DNA of 64,000 nt. It comes from Viridibacillus arenosi (GTDB lineage Bacteria; Bacillota; Bacilli; Bacillales_A; Planococcaceae). The first letter of the stretch is position 1. Every line of letters begins with the position of its first letter. The translations under genes were made by a program, and so were the position numbers. This document shows positions 1-10,265 of this stretch, in pieces. Under the pieces are notes generated by a model that saw only the letters and a program-made list of their open reading frames with translations, had not been told where the DNA came from and searched no databases. The stretch is from assembly GCF_001955655.1 (NCBI RefSeq), contig NZ_MSPW01000009.1:98024-162023 (forward strand), read 5' to 3'.

Positions 1-85
1 CTCGCGGGATTTTAACATCTACGTTTTTCAAATTATTTGCACGTGCACCTTGAACGATAATTTCTTGATTTTTCAATTTTTTCAT
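1..85 (-). CDS. uvrA: UvrA, excinuclease ABC subunit A (N-terminal fragment, cut by window edge)
   Basis: Only the first 28 codons are inside the window. They read [20 protein letters not shown] and continue NVDVKIPR, which is the standard UvrA N-terminus (IVVQGARxHNLKNIDVxIPR). UvrA is the dimeric ATPase that loads UvrB onto damaged DNA in nucleotide excision repair. The ATG overlaps the uvrB stop codon (ATGA), so the two genes are translationally coupled in the usual uvrB-uvrA order. The rest of the gene lies to the left of base 1. Confidence 0.9.
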   Translation of the reverse strand, partial: MKKLKNQEIIVQGARANNLKNVDVKIPR

Positions 86-2064
86 CCTTCCGCTTTCAGT
101 TCCAGGATTGTATCACGAAGCTCTGCAGCACGTTCGAAGTCGAGCGCTTTTGCGGCATCCTTCATTTCTTTTTCTAATGAAAGTAAAAGTGTTTCTCTTT
201 CTTGCTTTGTTAGCTTTTTACCCTTCATTACTTTTGTTACGTATGTTTCTTGTTCTTCGGCTGCCTGTGTTGCCCGAATTACATCGCGAATTTCTTTCTG
301 AATGGTTCTTGGCGTAATGCCATGCTCCTCATTGTAGTCAGCTTGAATTGTACGACGGCGATTTGTTTCGTCGATTGCTTTTGTCATCGAATCCGTCATA
401 CGATCGGCATACATAATAACGTGACCGTTCGAATTACGTGCTGCACGTCCAATTGTTTGGATGAGCGAACGCTCTGAACGTAGGAAGCCTTCCTTATCTG
501 CATCCAGTATGGCAACTAAAGATACTTCAGGGATATCAATACCTTCACGAAGTAAGTTAATTCCGATTAATACGTCGTATATTCCCATACGCAATTCACG
601 AATGATTTCAATTCGCTCTAACGTTTTAACTTCTGAGTGTAAGTACTGTACTTTAATCCCTATTTCTTTTAAATAATCCGTTAAATCTTCTGACATTTTT
701 TTCGTTAATGTTGTAATTAATACACGCTCATTTTTTTCAGTCCGTAAATTAATTTCATGGATTAAATCATCGATCTGACCTTCAATTGGTCGTACTTCGA
801 TCTCAGGATCAAGAAGACCAGTTGGACGAATAATTTGCTCTACCATATCAGGTGTATGTTCCAATTCATAAGGTCCTGGTGTAGCAGAAACAAAAATTGC
901 GTTATGAACATGTTTCTCAAATTCTTCAAATTTTAACGGTCTATTATCAAGTGCTGATGGTAAGCGGAATCCATGATCAACTAAAACACCTTTGCGCGCT
1001 TGGTCACCGTTATACATTCCTCGGATTTGTGGTAATGTAACATGACTTTCATCCACTACTAGCAAAAAATCCTCTGGGAAGTAATCTAATAATGTGTATG
1101 GTGTTGCACCTGCTGGTCTTAGTGTTAAATGGCGAGAATAGTTTTCTACTCCTGAACAGAAGCCCATTTCGCTCATCATTTCTAAATCATAATTTGTTCT
1201 TTGTTCTAAGCGTTGAGCTTCGAGTAACTTATCTTCCTCTCGAAGTTTCTCAAGTTGTTCCTTCAATTCATCTTTAATATTCTCAATGGCTTTGACCATT
1301 TTTTCTTCTCGCGTAACAAAGTGGGATGCAGGGAAGATAGCGACATGCTCTCGTTCGCCAAGAATTTCTCCTGTTAACGCATCAACTTCACGAATACGCT
1401 CTACTTCATCACCGAAAAATTCTACACGCAAGCATCTCTCGTCCCTAGATATTGGAAAAATTTCAACAACATCACCGCGTACTCGAAATGTTCCGCGTGT
1501 GAAATTAATATCATTACGTTCATACTGAATATCTACAAGTTTACGTAACAATTGATTCCTTTCGATTTCCATCCCTGTTCGGATAGACAACACCATTTCT
1601 CGGTATTCTTCTGGTGAACCGAGACCGTAAATACAAGAAACAGATGCGATGACGATAACATCTTCTCTTTCAAATAATGAAGATGTTGCTGAATGTCGCA
1701 ACTTATCAATTTCATCATTAATACTAGAGTCCTTCTCGATATATGTATCGGTTTGTGGTACATAAGCTTCTGGCTGATAGTAGTCATAATAGCTGACGAA
1801 ATATTCTACTGCATTATTTGGAAAAAATTCTTTGAATTCACTATATAATTGACCCGCGAGTGTCTTATTATGAGCAATCACAAGGGTCGGCTTTTTGACT
1901 TCCTTTATAACATTGGAAATTGTAAATGTTTTACCTGTACCCGTTGCTCCTAGTAAGGTTTGGTGTTGTTTACCTTGACGGATACCTTCTACAAGCTCTG
2001 CTATTGCTGCTGGCTGATCGCCATTTGGCTTGTATGGTGAATGTAAATCAAATGCCTGAACCAT
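82..2064 (-). CDS. uvrB: UvrB, excinuclease ABC subunit B
   Basis: This is the damage-verifying helicase-like subunit of nucleotide excision repair; it receives DNA from UvrA and recruits UvrC. The protein is 660 residues, the normal family length. Walker A GATGTGKT lies at residues 39-46, followed by the aromatic beta-hairpin ([12 protein letters not shown], about 92-103), the DEAD-like VVDESH, helicase motif VI (QTIGRAARN) and a C-terminal UVR motif ([12 protein letters not shown]) that contacts UvrC. The reading frame is open 25 codons further upstream, but the ATG at 2064 has a strong AAGGAGGA 7 nt ahead and starts [11 protein letters not shown] as in homologues. It is coupled to uvrA by a 4-nt overlap. 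A LexA/DinR-like box lies upstream, in keeping with SOS control of uvrBA in Bacillus. Confidence 0.97.
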   Translation of the reverse strand: MVQAFDLHSPYKPNGDQPAAIAELVEGIRQGKQHQTLLGATGTGKTFTISNVIKEVKKPTLVIAHNKTLAGQLYSEFKEFFPNNAVEYFVSYYDYYQPEAYVPQTDTYIEKDSSINDEIDKLRHSATSSLFEREDVIVIASVSCIYGLGSPEEYREMVLSIRTGMEIERNQLLRKLVDIQYERNDINFTRGTFRVRGDVVEIFPISRDERCLRVEFFGDEVERIREVDALTGEILGEREHVAIFPASHFVTREEKMVKAIENIKDELKEQLEKLREEDKLLEAQRLEQRTNYDLEMMSEMGFCSGVENYSRHLTLRPAGATPYTLLDYFPEDFLLVVDESHVTLPQIRGMYNGDQARKGVLVDHGFRLPSALDNRPLKFEEFEKHVHNAIFVSATPGPYELEHTPDMVEQIIRPTGLLDPEIEVRPIEGQIDDLIHEINLRTEKNERVLITTLTKKMSEDLTDYLKEIGIKVQYLHSEVKTLERIEIIRELRMGIYDVLIGINLLREGIDIPEVSLVAILDADKEGFLRSERSLIQTIGRAARNSNGHVIMYADRMTDSMTKAIDETNRRRTIQADYNEEHGITPRTIQKEIRDVIRATQAAEEQETYVTKVMKGKKLTKQERETLLLSLEKEMKDAAKALDFERAAELRDTILELKAEG

Positions 2065-2132
2065 AGCCACGTCCTCCTTGTTACTAATTACATATATTTT
2101 ACCATAGCAAATTGGAAATATCGAGCAATAAG

Positions 2133-2146
2133 CGAACATATGTTTT
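2133..2146. promoter_or_regulatory. Candidate LexA/DinR (SOS) box upstream of uvrB
   Basis: CGAAC-ATAT-GTTTT matches the Bacillus SOS box CGAAC-N4-GTTCG in 8 of 10 defined positions. One half-site is perfect. It lies about 70 bp upstream of the uvrB start, near promoter-like sequence. The uvrBA operon of B. subtilis is LexA-controlled, so position and pattern agree, but the second half-site is degenerate. Confidence 0.5.
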
Positions 2147-2310
2147 TCGAAACTAGTTTCATTGTTTTGCCAATTATTGTACTACCGAGGCATTTATCAT
2201 TATAGATTTACTCATTTCTTTTACTATCGATAATTCAATTTAAAAACAAGTTTATATGTGTCCACTCAATGCTGTTTACACTTACTTATTTCCAATGATA
2301 TTAAATCAAC

Positions 2311-2338
2311 AAAAAAATCGTTCCAATATAGGAACGAT
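2311..2338 (-). terminator. Rho-independent terminator after the IDEAL-like gene
   Basis: A perfect 8-bp stem (ATCGTTCC / GGAACGAT) with a 6-nt loop is followed on the minus strand by seven T residues. It sits about 80 nt downstream of the minus-strand gene ending at 2420 and upstream of the uvrB promoter region, insulating the two. Confidence 0.75.
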
Positions 2339-2419
2339 CTTCTTCTATGTTGAAATTCTCTATGTATAAGCTCGAAACTTATACTAGTATTTCTATTATC
2401 ATTAATTATCTAACAATGC

Positions 2420-2659
2420 TTATCCGGCGCTTGTCTGCAATTTCTCTAATTCTTTTGCGTATTGATAAAAGGCGACTTCATTTCTTTCATCTAGGGCTGA
2501 GTCAATGCAAGCTAATAGATACTCTTCCGTTTGTGCACGATGTACATGGTTTAAAAACAAATCTAAATAGATCGTATCTAACAATTTTTCAGCATTATTC
2601 GTGTTGTCAGTTCGTCCAAGAGCTTTTAGAAAATCGGTATAGGAATAATATTTATCCAA
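2420..2659 (-). CDS. Small IDEAL-domain-like protein
   Basis: A 79-residue cytoplasmic protein. Its C-terminal half reads EYLLACIDSALDERNEVAFY, which resembles the IDEAL domain (pattern lIDxALdxrdxxaF) found in small Bacillales proteins of mostly unknown function and in regulatory proteins. The N-terminal half (KYYSYTDFLKALGR) is not recognised. The frame is open to a GTG at 2668, but the best SD (GAGGTGA) lies 5-6 nt before the TTG at 2659, so translation probably starts there. It is a single-gene unit with its own terminator. It lies beside comK on the opposite strand; no functional link is shown. Confidence 0.65.
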   Translation of the reverse strand: MDKYYSYTDFLKALGRTDNTNNAEKLLDTIYLDLFLNHVHRAQTEEYLLACIDSALDERNEVAFYQYAKELEKLQTSAG

Positions 2660-2774
2660 CGATCTCACCTCGAATGCCTTTTTTCTATTATAAGAAATTT
2701 CAGATAAATAAGCAATCTTAATTTATATTAAAGGTAATATATAGGATATTATAATTATATATTCCATTTTACCG

Positions 2775-2803
2775 TTGCACTTTATACCAATTATAGTTAA
2801 AAT
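2775..2803 (+). promoter_or_regulatory. SigA-type promoter of comK
   Basis: TTGCAC (2775-2780), a 17-nt spacer, then TAAAAT (2798-2803). Spacing is ideal and each box has one or two mismatches to consensus. Expected transcription start is about 2810. The -10 box runs into the long inverted repeat at 2801-2835, so a protein bound there would block initiation. Confidence 0.6.
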
Positions 2804-2835
2804 GATAGTGAAATTATACTAATTTCACTATCATT
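2801..2835. promoter_or_regulatory. Perfect 15-bp inverted repeat between comK promoter and ribosome binding site
   Basis: Arms 2801-2815 (AATGATAGTGAAATT) and 2821-2835 are exact reverse complements around a 5-nt centre. The repeat overlaps the -10 box and probable start site and ends one base before the SD (GGAGGGAGG, 2837-2845). It has no T-run, so it is not a typical terminator. It looks like an operator for a dimeric regulator. It could also fold in RNA if transcription starts further upstream. Confidence 0.6.
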
Positions 2836-2853
2836 CGGAGGGAGGAACAAATA

Positions 2854-3345
2854 TTGGATGAAAAACTGACGAAATTATCGAATTTCACATTGTCTTTTAG
2901 TACATTTGCCCTTATGCCAGTTTTCGAGGGTAATCACATTTACACAAGAGTAGTTGAAAAGGAGAGGGAATTTCTTGTAGATGCAAGGCCATCTAGAGTA
3001 ATACATAAATCTTGCTCTGACTATGGTACTTCTTTTAAGCTTGCTACGAACAAGTCAAAAGAATATCTTGGTGCACGCCATAAACTCCCTATTGTCGTTG
3101 CTTATGATTATGGTACACCTTGTATTTTCATGCCAACTTTATCGCCTAATTCGCATTATAATGTTTGGTTTGCTATGCATGCAATTGAGTTTTTTGAAGA
3201 TGCTGGTCCATCAAAAAGTCTTGTGTCTTTTAAAAACGGACAAGATGTTGAAGTAGACGTATCAGTCATCACAATGAGAACTCAACTAGCAATGGCATAC
3301 TTTTTACAACAACGTTTCGAGATTAAACGTCCTTCTCTTTTTTAA
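2854..3345 (+). CDS. comK: ComK, competence transcription factor
   Basis: ComK binds pairs of AT-boxes and switches on DNA-uptake and recombination genes. The 163-residue product aligns with B. subtilis ComK along its core: an EREFLVDARPSRVIHKSC segment corresponds to the family's CVFYVNMKPLQIVDRSC, followed by HKLPIVV, IFMPTLS and FKNGQ-type motifs. It lacks the roughly 30-residue C-terminal tail of B. subtilis ComK (192 aa). The start is TTG at 2854 with GGAGGGAGG 8 nt upstream. It has its own promoter overlapped by a large palindrome. Its 3' end overlaps the convergent gene by 23 bp. A second ComK-family gene lies at 50271. Confidence 0.88.
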   Translation: MDEKLTKLSNFTLSFSTFALMPVFEGNHIYTRVVEKEREFLVDARPSRVIHKSCSDYGTSFKLATNKSKEYLGARHKLPIVVAYDYGTPCIFMPTLSPNSHYNVWFAMHAIEFFEDAGPSKSLVSFKNGQDVEVDVSVITMRTQLAMAYFLQQRFEIKRPSLF

Positions 3346-3700
3346 ATTGGACTTGTGTTAAATAAAATGTTAACAGTTCTTCTACTCGGTTACGTAATCG
3401 AATATTAGAATACCGACGATATTCTTCAGTATTATTGTATATAAAGATGTATTCAGAAAATAACTCATCACGATTTCCTCGCATAATTTTAAGCCGGTTT
3501 TTTTGCAAATATTGATGAGCTGCATGTAATTCACTTTGCACCTGTTTCATCGCTTCATGCACTAAATCGATATATGGCCGCTTCAATTTGAATGTTCCTT
3601 GTTCAAATGCTTTACAGTCTCTTTCGAAAATGGATAGTACCATTGGTAAGTAAATAACTGTTTCAAGCACCGCAAGAGCTTCATTTGGGATACGCGACAT
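3323..3700 (-). CDS. Conserved-looking hypothetical protein, convergent with comK
   Basis: A 125-residue soluble protein that I do not recognise. It looks all-helical and charged (MSRIPNEALAVLETVIYLPM at the start, then RLRNRVEELLTFYLTQ near the end). The frame is open 35 codons further upstream, but ATG 3700 has an excellent SD (GGAGGTGG) 4-5 nt away. It is transcribed alone downstream of the prfB terminator. Its last codons overlap the end of comK by 23 bp, so the two transcripts would be antisense at their 3' ends. Confidence 0.7.
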   Translation of the reverse strand: MSRIPNEALAVLETVIYLPMVLSIFERDCKAFEQGTFKLKRPYIDLVHEAMKQVQSELHAAHQYLQKNRLKIMRGNRDELFSEYIFIYNNTEEYRRYSNIRLRNRVEELLTFYLTQVQFKKEKDV

Positions 3701-3790
3701 GCTTCCACCTCCAAAATAGGAACATTTGTTCTTACTTTGTATTTTACTACGTTTATAAGAAATTGCAAGTAGGAAACATACCCTTTTTAC

Positions 3791-3835
3791 ATGCAAAAAA
3801 GCCATTCAACGAATTACTCCGTCGAATGGCTTTTC
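3791..3835 (-). terminator. Rho-independent terminator of prfB
   Basis: GCCATTC-ACG / CGT-GAATGGC hairpin with one internal mismatch, followed on the minus strand by TTTTTTGC. It lies 10-50 nt beyond the prfB stop at 3845. Confidence 0.75.
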
Positions 3836-3844
3836 ATAGTTAAA

Positions 3845-4946
3845 TTAAAGTTTAGATCGTAAGTAAGCATTGATAAATTGATCAATGTCACCATCCATAA
3901 CATTTTGCACGTTTCCTGTTTCAGCACTTGTACGGTGGTCTTTTACCATTGAATATGGGTGGAATACGTATGAACGAATTTGACTACCCCAGCCAATTTC
4001 TTTTTGCTCTCCACGAATTTCATCTAATTCCGCTTGTTGTTCCTCAATTTTCAATTGATACAACTTCGCTTTTAACATACCCATTGCTTTTTCACGGTTT
4101 TTAATTTGCGAACGTTCAGCCTGACATTGAACAACTGTACCTGTTGGTGTGTGGGTAATACGAACAGCGGAGTCAGTTGTATTAATATGCTGACCACCTG
4201 CACCAGTCGCACGGTACGTATCAATTTTCAAATCTTCTGTACGGATATCAATTTCAATTTCATCGTTAAATTCTGGCATCACGTCACATGATACGAATGA
4301 AGTATGACGGCGACCTGATGAATCGAAAGGTGAAATACGTACAAGACGGTGAACACCTTTTTCAGCTTTTAAATAGCCATATGCATTATGTCCTTTAATA
4401 GCTAATGTAACTGACTTAATGCCGGCCTCATCGCCAGGTAAATAATCCATTGTTTCTACTTTAAAGCCACGTTTTTCAGCCCAGCGCGTATACATACGCA
4501 ATAACATTGAACCCCAATCTTGCGACTCGGTACCACCAGCGCCCGGGTGAAGTTCCAAGATTGCGTTGTTTTTATCATAAGGTTCACTTAACAATAACTG
4601 TAGTTCGAATTCTTTTAAACGTGCTACGAATTCTTTTAACTCAACCGTTAAATCATCTTGTAATTCTTCATCAGGTTCTTCACGTAATAATTCTAGTGTC
4701 ATTTCTAAGTTTTCTTGTGTATCTTCTAATTCTTTATATTCATTCACAACTTCTTTTAAGCCTTTTGACTCATTAATAATATTTTGTGCTTGTTGTTGAT
4801 TGTTCCAGAATTCTGGTTCAAGCATTAATTCGTCAAATTCTTGTATTCGTGCCTCTTTGTTTTCTAAGTCAAAGAGACCCCCTGAAGTCCGCTAATTTCT
4901 TAGCTGAATTGTCTAACTCGTTACGCACGTCTGCTAATTCAAACAT
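3845..4946 (-). CDS. prfB: Peptide chain release factor 2 (programmed +1 frameshift)
   Basis: RF2 recognises UGA and UAA stop codons and triggers peptide release. The gene is in two frames. Codons 1-25 start at ATG 4946 ([13 protein letters not shown]...) and end in CTT TGA at 4874-4869. A +1 shift skipping base 4871 continues as [12 protein letters not shown] and on to the stop at 3845. The total is 366 residues, equal to B. subtilis RF2. The SPF anticodon-like tripeptide (ISPFDSSG) and the catalytic GGQ ([12 protein letters not shown]) are present. Because the slip codon is followed by UGA, RF2 level controls its own synthesis. The annotated product must be built from both segments; the shorter open frame from 4825 is incomplete. 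Confidence 0.96.
4868..4886 (-). promoter_or_regulatory. prfB +1 frameshift signal
   Basis: On the minus strand the sequence is AGGGGG-TCT-CTT-TGA-C. This is the classic arrangement: an internal SD-like AGGGGG, the slippery CTT, and the UGA stop followed by C, which makes it a weak terminator. Shifting one base gives GAC (Asp) and restores the RF2 frame. Confidence 0.95.
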
Positions 4947-5022
4947 TTTTTGTATTCCTCCAAATTTGGTTTGATTATTTCACAATAATCTTTGCCTAAA
5001 TGATTACCCCTTAGGACGGCAT

Positions 5023-5055
5023 AAAACATGAGAGGATAAAATCCCCCCATGTTTT
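5023..5055 (-). terminator. Probable terminator between secA and prfB
   Basis: AAAACATG and CATGTTTT form an 8-bp outer stem, with GGAT/ATCC pairing inside. It lies 43 nt past the secA stop. The following minus-strand T tract is short (TTTT), so termination strength is uncertain. Confidence 0.5.
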
Positions 5056-5097
5056 GTTAGTTGCCACCTATTCATTTAATCATATAATAAGGCTTTA

Positions 5098-7608
5098 TTA
5101 TACTGCACCGTGGCAGTTTTTATATTTTTTACCGCTTCCACATGGACATAAATCATTACGACCAATGTTGGCATCTTTGCTGCGGACTGGTTTTTTCTTC
5201 ACTTTTTCGCCGTCTTCTTTTGGGTTAACAGCTTGGCCTTTCGCCACTTCTTCACGTTCTAAATTGCTGCGAATTTCAGCTTTCATCGCATATTTTGCAA
5301 CATCTACGCGGATTGCTTCAACCATAGCATCGAACATTTCGAAACCTTCTTGTTGGTATTCGCGAAGTGGATCAGTTTGACCGTATGCACGTAAGTGGAT
5401 ACCTTGTCGTAATTGATCCATAGCATCGATGTGATCGATCCATTTAGAGTCAATTGCTCGAAGTAAAATTACTTTCTCAAACTCACGCATACGCTCTGGT
5501 GAAAGCTCTGCCTCTTTTTCATCATAGTGTGCTTTAATTTCTTTACGAATTTCATCTAGGATATCATCAACTGATTTACCTTGTAAATCTTCAACAGTAA
5601 TAACCCCTTCAGGTAATAAATTCGCAGAAACGAAGTCTTCGATTGCTTTTAAGTTCCAATCAGATTCCGAGTCTGAAGAAGTATATGCATTTACTGTGTT
5701 CACTAACACTTCATCAATCATCGTTTCAACTAAATCACGCATATTGTCCGTTTCAAGTACTTCGTAACGTTCTTTGTAGATAATTTCACGTTGTTGACGC
5801 ATAACATCATCATATTGTAATAGACGCTTACGAGAGTCGAAGTTGTTACCTTCAACACGTTTTTGCGCTGATTCTACTGCACGAGATACCATACTAGATT
5901 GAATTGGTTGAGAATCATCCATGCCTAGTTTAGTCATCATATTCTTCATATTTTCAGAACCGAAACGACGCATTAATTCATCTTCAAGAGAAAGATAGAA
6001 CTGAGTCACACCAGGGTCACCTTGACGACCAGCACGACCACGTAACTGATTATCGATACGACGAGATTCATGACGTTCAGTACCAATTACAGCTAAACCA
6101 CCAATATCTAATACGCCATCAGCTAATTTAATATCTGTACCACGACCAGCCATGTTTGTTGCAATTGTAACTGAACCTTTTGAACCTGCTTCTGCAATAA
6201 TTTCAGCTTCACGTTCATGGTTTTTCGCATTTAATACTTCATGTGGAATGCCACGTTTTGTTAACAAGTTCGATATCAATTCAGATGTTTCAATAGCAAC
6301 AGTACCTACTAGAACTGGTTGCTGATTTTTATGGCGTTCAGCAATATCATCTGCAACAGCTTCAAACTTGCCTTTCATAGAAGCGTATATTAAATCAGGA
6401 CGGTCATCACGAGCAATCGGTTTATTTGTTGGAATTGTCACAACTTGCATATTGTAAATGTTGCGAAATTCCTCTTCCTCTGTTTTCGCTGTACCTGTCA
6501 TACCAGATAATTTTTCATACATACGGAAGTAGTTTTGGAACGTAATCGTTGCCATTGTCATGGATTCATTTTGAATCTCAAGACCTTCCTTCGCCTCGAT
6601 CGCTTGGTGAAGACCATCGCTATAACGACGACCATCCATTAAACGACCAGTGAAAGAGTCAACGATAACAATTTCCCCATCTTGAACGACATAGTCAACA
6701 TCAAGATGCATTGAAGCGTGTGCTTTTAGCGATTGGTTAATAGCATGGTTTAAACCGACATGTGTTAAATCAAAAAGGTTGTCGATATTGAATGCACTTT
6801 CAGCTTTTTCAATACCTTTCTCGGTTAATGTAACACCTTTTGTTTGTTCTTCATACGTATAATCTTCTTCTATTTTTAAAGTACGTACAAATGCATTTGA
6901 TTGTTTATACAGTTGAGCTGATTTTCCAGCTTGTCCAGAAATGATCAAAGGCGTACGCGCTTCATCAATTAAGATAGAGTCAATTTCATCAATTACAGCA
7001 TAGTAAAGTGGACGTTGCACGCGCTCTTCTTTATAAAGAACCATGTTGTCACGTAAGTAATCGAATCCTAACTCATTGTTTGTACTGTAAGTAATATCAC
7101 AATTATATGCTTCGCGCTTTTCATCTTTAGATAAACTATTTAAGTTCAGACCTACAGTTAAGCCAAGGAATTCATATAGTCTACCCATTTCAGCAGCATC
7201 ACGACTTGCAAGGTATTCGTTGACCGTAATTACATGAACACCTTTACCAGTGATCGCATTTAAATACACAGGTAAAGTAGAAGTTAACGTTTTACCTTCA
7301 CCCGTTTTCATCTCGGCGATATTACCTTCATGAAGGGTTGCGCCCCCCATAAGCTGTACGCGGAATGGGAACATACCTAAAACACGGCGAGCTCCTTCAC
7401 GAACAACGGCAAATGCCTCAGGACGAAGCGAATCTAAATCTTCACCATTTGCATAGCGTTCTTTAAATTCTTCTGTTTTCGCCTTCAATTCTTCATCAGA
7501 TAATTTCTCTATTTGTCCAGCAAACGCTTCAACAGCATCTGCAACTTTTGATAAGTGTTTAATTTCACGTTTATTAAAATCGAAAACTTTATTTAATATG
7601 CCAAGCAT
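5098..7608 (-). CDS. secA: SecA, preprotein translocase ATPase
   Basis: The ATP-driven motor that pushes unfolded preproteins through SecYEG at the membrane. The 836-residue length is normal for Firmicute SecA1. Walker A is in [10 protein letters not shown] near residue 100. A DEAD-like [16 protein letters not shown] and the helicase signatures [12 protein letters not shown] and [13 protein letters not shown] are all visible. The last 20 residues form the SEC-C zinc motif ([13 protein letters not shown]) that binds SecB or phospholipid. It lies upstream of prfB, the secA-prfB order of Bacillus, but is separated from it by about 150 bp and a hairpin. Confidence 0.97.
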   Translation of the reverse strand: MLGILNKVFDFNKREIKHLSKVADAVEAFAGQIEKLSDEELKAKTEEFKERYANGEDLDSLRPEAFAVVREGARRVLGMFPFRVQLMGGATLHEGNIAEMKTGEGKTLTSTLPVYLNAITGKGVHVITVNEYLASRDAAEMGRLYEFLGLTVGLNLNSLSKDEKREAYNCDITYSTNNELGFDYLRDNMVLYKEERVQRPLYYAVIDEIDSILIDEARTPLIISGQAGKSAQLYKQSNAFVRTLKIEEDYTYEEQTKGVTLTEKGIEKAESAFNIDNLFDLTHVGLNHAINQSLKAHASMHLDVDYVVQDGEIVIVDSFTGRLMDGRRYSDGLHQAIEAKEGLEIQNESMTMATITFQNYFRMYEKLSGMTGTAKTEEEEFRNIYNMQVVTIPTNKPIARDDRPDLIYASMKGKFEAVADDIAERHKNQQPVLVGTVAIETSELISNLLTKRGIPHEVLNAKNHEREAEIIAEAGSKGSVTIATNMAGRGTDIKLADGVLDIGGLAVIGTERHESRRIDNQLRGRAGRQGDPGVTQFYLSLEDELMRRFGSENMKNMMTKLGMDDSQPIQSSMVSRAVESAQKRVEGNNFDSRKRLLQYDDVMRQQREIIYKERYEVLETDNMRDLVETMIDEVLVNTVNAYTSSDSESDWNLKAIEDFVSANLLPEGVITVEDLQGKSVDDILDEIRKEIKAHYDEKEAELSPERMREFEKVILLRAIDSKWIDHIDAMDQLRQGIHLRAYGQTDPLREYQQEGFEMFDAMVEAIRVDVAKYAMKAEIRSNLEREEVAKGQAVNPKEDGEKVKKKPVRSKDANIGRNDLCPCGSGKKYKNCHGAV

Positions 7609-7686
7609 TTATCTTCACATCCCATATAGTCTCAAAGTTCATTTTAACACTGATTTGATACTTAGTGCAAATGAACCCTAGTTATT

Positions 7687-10077
7687 TTACAATTGAATTT
7701 CTCCATATTTTTCATCTACAAATGTGAAAAGTCCTTCTTGCGTTATAGGTCTACTATAAAAATACCCTTGTACCTTGTCTACTTGCAGCATATTTAACAT
7801 CTGCATTTGCTTCTCTGTTTCGACACCTTCCGCTACAACTTTCAGTCCTAAACTATGTGCCATTTCAATAATATAATGCACCATTGTTGCCTTTTTAGGA
7901 TCCTCATCCATTTCTTGAATAAACGATCGATCTAGCTTTACTCGATCAATTGGCAAACGACGCAAATAATTTAGTGAAGAGTAGCCTGTCCCAAAATCAT
8001 CTAAAGCAAGAGCAATTCCTAATTTTTTTAACGCTGAAAGTTTTTCAATTGTTTCCTCTAAACGATCGATGACAACAGATTCTGTAATTTCTAGTTCAAT
8101 TAAAGAAGGATCAATATTGTATTTTTCAATCGCCATTTTTACTTGCTCTACAAAATTCCGTTCCCTTAGTTGTACCGAACTAACATTTAAACCGATTCGA
8201 TGTAATCTAGGATAATGTTGTTTTAACGTTTTTGCCATCTTAATACCTTCATCAATGACCCAAGCACCAATCGAACGTATATGGCCAGAACTCTCTGCTA
8301 AAGGGATAAATTCATCAGGTGACACCATTCCCCATTCTGGATGATTCCAGCGAATTAAGGCCTCTGCACTCGCCATATACCCTAAGGAAACATTTAATTG
8401 CGGTTGATAAAATAACTCAAATTCATTATTTTCAAGCGCTGTCCGTAATCCAGCCTCTAGACGCATTTTCTTTTCAAAACTTTCTTGCATCTCACCTTTG
8501 AAAAATTCAACCTGGTTCCGCCCTTGTTTCTTCGCTTCATAAAGAGCAGTATCAGCCTTCACTAATAATCCTGCCCTTGTTATACTATCTGTCGGATATA
8601 TTGCAACTCCTATAGAAGCAGTTGCATATACATCATGACCGTTCAAATTGAATGGTTCATTGAATAGCAATAGTATTTCGTTTAGATTTTGTCGACTAAC
8701 TTCGCAATTCGCTTTAAGTAATAAAATAAATTCATCTCCACCGAAGCGACCTAGATAACTACTGTTACTTAGCCTCGTTTGCACTCGTTGCCCAACTTGA
8801 ATTAATAACTCATCACCATAAGCATGGCCATGTGTATCATTTACATCTTTGAAATTATCAACATCTATAAAAGCGACAGTCATTTCTTCATTTTGCAAGC
8901 GACAATGACGAATTCCGACATCTATTCGACGCTCGATGGAAGAGCGATTTGGTAGTTTAGTTAGCATATCAAAGCTTGCTTGAAAATTCAAAATTTCCAT
9001 CTGCTTATGTATTTGTTTCCCCATATGTTCAGCTGCATCTGCTATTCTTCCTACTTCATCACGACGTTGAATTTTGAGTTTTTTTGTATAATCTCCCTTT
9101 TCAATTTGCTTTAATTGGTCAACTACGGAATTAAAATCTTTCATTGAATAAGTCATCACGGCCTTAATGACAAAAAGTAAAATAAGAATAGCGACCAACC
9201 AAAAAAAAATAATTCTCTTTTGGAAATCTTTTAAAGGTGCTAAAACTTTCTCTTCGGGAACATAAACCCCCATCTTCCAATCACTATTACTCACTTTACG
9301 TAATTCGACATAATAATCACCTTTATCAATAGAAACTGGTGAGCTTATGTTCAATGGAATATGCTCTTTTTTAAATAATGGCCACATTTGATTTTCATCG
9401 AATAATACATGTCCATCTGAAGAGAAGAGAACAATATTTTGACCCGTAATCCCACCTGATTTAGCGGTAGGTAAAAGATTATTTAAAGCCATATCAATGC
9501 CTATATAGCCTAACCTCTTATCATTTGTGGAAAATGGATAAATGACGCTGATTGTACTCGTTTTCGTATGTTCATCTTGATAGGGTTTTGTATAAAAAAC
9601 TCCTTCTTTTTTTGTATCTAGTGTAAACCAAGGACGTTTTTTTATACCAATCATATCCTCTGCCAACAATCCTGAATTCCCTATCATAAATTCTCCATAA
9701 GCATCAGTAATCCATATATGATCAATATAACTACTCTTACTTTTAGCATCATCTAATAATTTCTGTACAGAATTATTTAAGTTATGAAATTGCACATTGT
9801 TATGTGTATGTGCTTTTTGTATGTACGTTTCTACTTCTTTTTTTTCACCAATACGCTCGGCAATCAATCTTTTCTGAAATAACTCATTTGAAAATTGCTT
9901 CTCGATACTTTGAATTTCAAGTGAAAGTTCTTTTTCCAATTGTTGTAATTGTATTTTCTTTGTATTCGAATATGTGTAAGTTGCAGTAAGTATAAAAAAA
10001 GAAAGTACGACGATTAACATAGGAACCAAAACTTTCCAAGTAAAACTTATTTCATTTAACCAAAACTTTTTAACCAC
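7687..10077 (-). CDS. Membrane-bound GGDEF-EAL c-di-GMP turnover protein with extracellular Cache sensor
   Basis: Domain order: transmembrane helix (about 15-38), an extracellular dCache-type sensor (about 40-275), a second membrane helix, HAMP, GGDEF and EAL. The cyclase site GRFGGDEF is intact but the usual inhibitory RxxD site upstream is missing (the segment reads RLSNSSYLG). The phosphodiesterase core has EALIRW, ELEITES, DDFGTGYSS and AEGVET, so both activities are possible; which dominates cannot be read from sequence. The longest frame begins at GTG 10083, but the SD (GGTGAGG) sits too close to it, so GTG 10077 is preferred (796 aa). It is monocistronic between secA and hpf. A link to the nearby motility genes is likely but inferred. 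Confidence 0.9.
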   Translation of the reverse strand: MVKKFWLNEISFTWKVLVPMLIVVLSFFILTATYTYSNTKKIQLQQLEKELSLEIQSIEKQFSNELFQKRLIAERIGEKKEVETYIQKAHTHNNVQFHNLNNSVQKLLDDAKSKSSYIDHIWITDAYGEFMIGNSGLLAEDMIGIKKRPWFTLDTKKEGVFYTKPYQDEHTKTSTISVIYPFSTNDKRLGYIGIDMALNNLLPTAKSGGITGQNIVLFSSDGHVLFDENQMWPLFKKEHIPLNISSPVSIDKGDYYVELRKVSNSDWKMGVYVPEEKVLAPLKDFQKRIIFFWLVAILILLFVIKAVMTYSMKDFNSVVDQLKQIEKGDYTKKLKIQRRDEVGRIADAAEHMGKQIHKQMEILNFQASFDMLTKLPNRSSIERRIDVGIRHCRLQNEEMTVAFIDVDNFKDVNDTHGHAYGDELLIQVGQRVQTRLSNSSYLGRFGGDEFILLLKANCEVSRQNLNEILLLFNEPFNLNGHDVYATASIGVAIYPTDSITRAGLLVKADTALYEAKKQGRNQVEFFKGEMQESFEKKMRLEAGLRTALENNEFELFYQPQLNVSLGYMASAEALIRWNHPEWGMVSPDEFIPLAESSGHIRSIGAWVIDEGIKMAKTLKQHYPRLHRIGLNVSSVQLRERNFVEQVKMAIEKYNIDPSLIELEITESVVIDRLEETIEKLSALKKLGIALALDDFGTGYSSLNYLRRLPIDRVKLDRSFIQEMDEDPKKATMVHYIIEMAHSLGLKVVAEGVETEKQMQMLNMLQVDKVQGYFYSRPITQEGLFTFVDEKYGEIQL

Positions 10078-10217
10078 TAACACACCTCACCTAATAATAC
10101 ATTAGAACTAATCTATACCTATTTTATTACATGGAAAAAATATTGCAATACAAATATTAAATTGGAATATTAAGTAATTTTTAATGAATACAGTTTTACG
10201 AAATTCGCTTTTTTTGC

Positions 10218-10250
10218 ATAAAAAAACACCCCTCATTTAAAATGAGGGAT
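10218..10250 (-). terminator. Rho-independent terminator of hpf
   Basis: CCTCATTT / AAATGAGG hairpin, extended by further G-C pairs, followed on the minus strand by GTGTTTTTTTATG. It lies just downstream of the hpf stop at 10266. Confidence 0.85.
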
Positions 10251-10265
10251 GTAAATATTTACTGG

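Noticed and set aside
2347..2721. 124-codon plus-strand open frame opposite the IDEAL-like gene
   Set aside because: It is antisense to a gene with a better SD and family-like sequence, and covers the terminator hairpin region.
3845..4825. prfB starting at the internal ATG 4825 as a 326-residue protein
   Set aside because: The true start is ATG 4946 in another frame, joined by the CTT-TGA +1 frameshift, giving the normal 366 residues.
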